From DASUBV01 sp035763085 (GTDB lineage: Bacteria > Actinomycetota > Actinomycetes > Streptosporangiales > Streptosporangiaceae), in the NCBI GenBank assembly GCA_035763085.1, contig DASUBV010000218.1, positions 1 through 6,571 of the forward strand: a stretch of 6,571 nt of DNA. The letters are read 5' to 3'. The notes below the pieces were generated by a model. That model saw nothing but the letters and a program-made list of their open reading frames with translations, was not told the DNA's origin and did no database searches. Of the stretch, positions 5,561 to 6,571 are shown one piece after another. Both the position numbers and the translations under genes were made by a program. The first letter of the stretch is position 1. Each line of letters starts with the position of its first letter.

Positions 5561-6121
5561 TCAGCCGGCGCTGCGGCCGAACAGGCCCAGGAGCCGGTCC
5601 AGGTCGCTGGCATCCGCGCCCACCGGGCGCTCCGGGCCGATCAGGCCAGCGTCCCGGCCGACGGGCGCGAACTCCCGCGCGGTCTCCAGCGCCCCGCGGA
5701 CCAGGTCCGCATCCAACACGACGTCCTGACCGGTGGCCTGCGCCAGGTCCCACGTGTGCACCAGGATCTCCACCGGGTACCGGTCCAGGAACTCGCCGAG
5801 CGGCAGGAACCCGCCCCACGGCAGCGGCACCGGCCGGGTAAGCGCCGCCGGGCCGAGCGCCGCCATCGTGCGGGCCCGCGACGCCTGCCACGCGGCCAGC
5901 GGATCATCACCCGCGACCGACCGCGGCTGACCGAGACGGGGGTCCTCGAAGCGGCCAGCGGCGAGTGCTTCGGTCGCCTGCAGCGCACCGATGACATGCC
6001 CCGCGACGTCGGCAGCGGACCAGCCGTCACACGGCGACGGCGCATCCCAGCAGCCTGGCGGAACGGCAGCGAGCACCGCCTCGAAATCATCGAGAGCCCG
6101 CTCGAAGTTCTCCAATGGCAC
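5561..6121 (-). CDS. TIGR03086-type DinB/MDMPI-like metal-binding protein
   Basis: A 186-residue four-helix-bundle protein of the DinB/YfiT superfamily, N-terminal-domain type of mycothiol-dependent maleylpyruvate isomerase. Landmarks are SPCDGWSAADVAGHVIG (29-45), DPLAAWQASRARTMAAL (73-89), a PLPWGGFLPLGEFL turn, and VEILVHTWDLAQATGQD (117-133). Likely metal ligands are H42, E118 and H122; the E-x3-H spacing matches the Zn ligands known in the Corynebacterium MDMPI enzyme. Relatives are thought to be thiol-dependent transferases or isomerases using mycothiol, but for most no reaction is known. The start is taken as GTG at 6121, with AGGGGA at 6134-6139 and a rather long 12-nt spacer; an in-frame stop at 6128-6130 rules out any further upstream start but CTG or ATT. 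It lies 59 bp downstream of another DinB-type gene and is probably in the same operon. Confidence 0.88.
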   Translation of the reverse strand: MPLENFERALDDFEAVLAAVPPGCWDAPSPCDGWSAADVAGHVIGALQATEALAAGRFEDPRLGQPRSVAGDDPLAAWQASRARTMAALGPAALTRPVPLPWGGFLPLGEFLDRYPVEILVHTWDLAQATGQDVVLDADLVRGALETAREFAPVGRDAGLIGPERPVGADASDLDRLLGLFGRSAG

Positions 6122-6180
6122 AATCAGTTAGTGTCCCCTGCGGCCGCCACGCCGCCGCCATTCGCCCGGATCCGGCCGGC

Positions 6181-6571
6181 TCACATCCCGGTCGAGCCGT
6201 CGATGGCCTCGCGAAGCAGGTCGGCGTGCCCGTTGTGGCGCGCGTACTCCTCCACGAGGTGCTGCCACATCCACCGCACCGAGAGGGTGTCCTCCCGGAA
6301 CGTGAATGTGTCGTCCAGCTCCGCGCCCTCCAGCGCGGCATCCACGGCCCGGCACTCGGCCCGGTAGCGCTCGAAGTCCTCCTCGGCGCCGGCCGGGTCG
6401 GCCTCCTCGAAGTCCGCACTCGGTGCATCAGCGCGGTAGTAGTAGTCAGGTACCTGCTCACCGCGGAAGGTCTGCCGGACCCACCCGAGCTCGGTGTCGC
6501 TCATGTGCCGGACCAGGCCCAGCAGGGAGAGGCTCGACGGCGGCACGGCCCGCCTGGCCAGCTGCGTGGCA
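6181..6571 (-). CDS. DUF664/DinB family protein (5' truncated)
   Basis: The C-terminal 129 or so residues of a DinB-superfamily four-helix-bundle protein. The frame is open through the right edge (GTG at 6546 is internal: upstream residues ATQLARRAVPPS continue the family pattern). Family landmarks are SLLGLVRHMSDTELGW near the visible start, with a likely metal-binding His in RHM, a FRGEQVPDYYY segment, and a C-terminal VEEYARHNGHADLLREAIDG block that carries two His characteristic of DUF664. Proteins of this type are presumed metal- and low-molecular-weight-thiol-dependent enzymes; no specific reaction is known. The stop is TGA at 6181-6183. The next gene starts 59 bp on, in the same direction and the same superfamily, suggesting an operon of two distantly related paralogues. 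Confidence 0.88.
   Translation of the reverse strand, partial: ATQLARRAVPPSSLSLLGLVRHMSDTELGWVRQTFRGEQVPDYYYRADAPSADFEEADPAGAEEDFERYRAECRAVDAALEGAELDDTFTFREDTLSVRWMWQHLVEEYARHNGHADLLREAIDGSTGM

Noticed and set aside
1..6571. Possible hidden defence system, mobile element, CRISPR array or RNA gene
   Set aside because: No repeat-spacer pattern, transposase, integrase, nuclease or toxin-antitoxin pair, and no tRNA or riboswitch-like structure, was found by reading both strands.

Overview
This 6.6 kb window is chromosomal DNA from a very GC-rich actinomycete. GC-ending codons dominate, GTG starts are common, there is a putative Tat lipoprotein with an SRRAFLRR signal, and there are several small-enzyme families typical of soil actinobacteria (F420-reductase-like Rossmann protein, TIGR03086-type and DUF664-type DinB proteins). 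I cannot place it below that level. I see no tRNA, rRNA, CRISPR, insertion sequence or phage gene.

Left part (2-1345): the C-terminal three quarters of an NADPH:F420-reductase-like protein runs off the left edge on the + strand. It is followed by a 105-residue helical protein of unknown function with lower third-position GC. Converging on these from the - strand is a small dimeric alpha/beta-barrel (ABM-like) protein.

Middle part (1419-3480): on the - strand lies a family 5 (oligopeptide/nickel/dipeptide type) substrate-binding lipoprotein with a twin-arginine signal and lipobox. No permease or ATPase gene lies beside it. Its 3' end is closed by a perfect 15-bp stem-loop at 1419-1456. A 319-bp divergent intergenic region separates it from a TetR regulator.

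Right part (3435-4825): the + strand unit is a TetR regulator followed 28 bp later by a BCP/PrxQ-like peroxiredoxin. The tetR promoter region has a 20-bp inverted repeat (9-bp arms) and a TAGCAT -10 box six bases before the ATG. This suggests a leaderless, autoregulated operon coupling an unknown ligand or stress signal to peroxide detoxification.

Right edge (4826-6571): a HAD-superfamily phosphatase (+) converges on two - strand DinB/YfiT-superfamily genes. The first is DUF664-like and truncated by the window edge; the second is MDMPI/TIGR03086-like with the expected H...E-x3-H metal ligands.

Most of the window is ordinary accessory metabolism and regulation. The best leads are the TetR operator/leaderless promoter with its peroxiredoxin, the orphan solute-binding protein with its strong 3' hairpin, and the unrecognised 105-residue protein. 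I did not find convincing evidence of a new multi-gene system.
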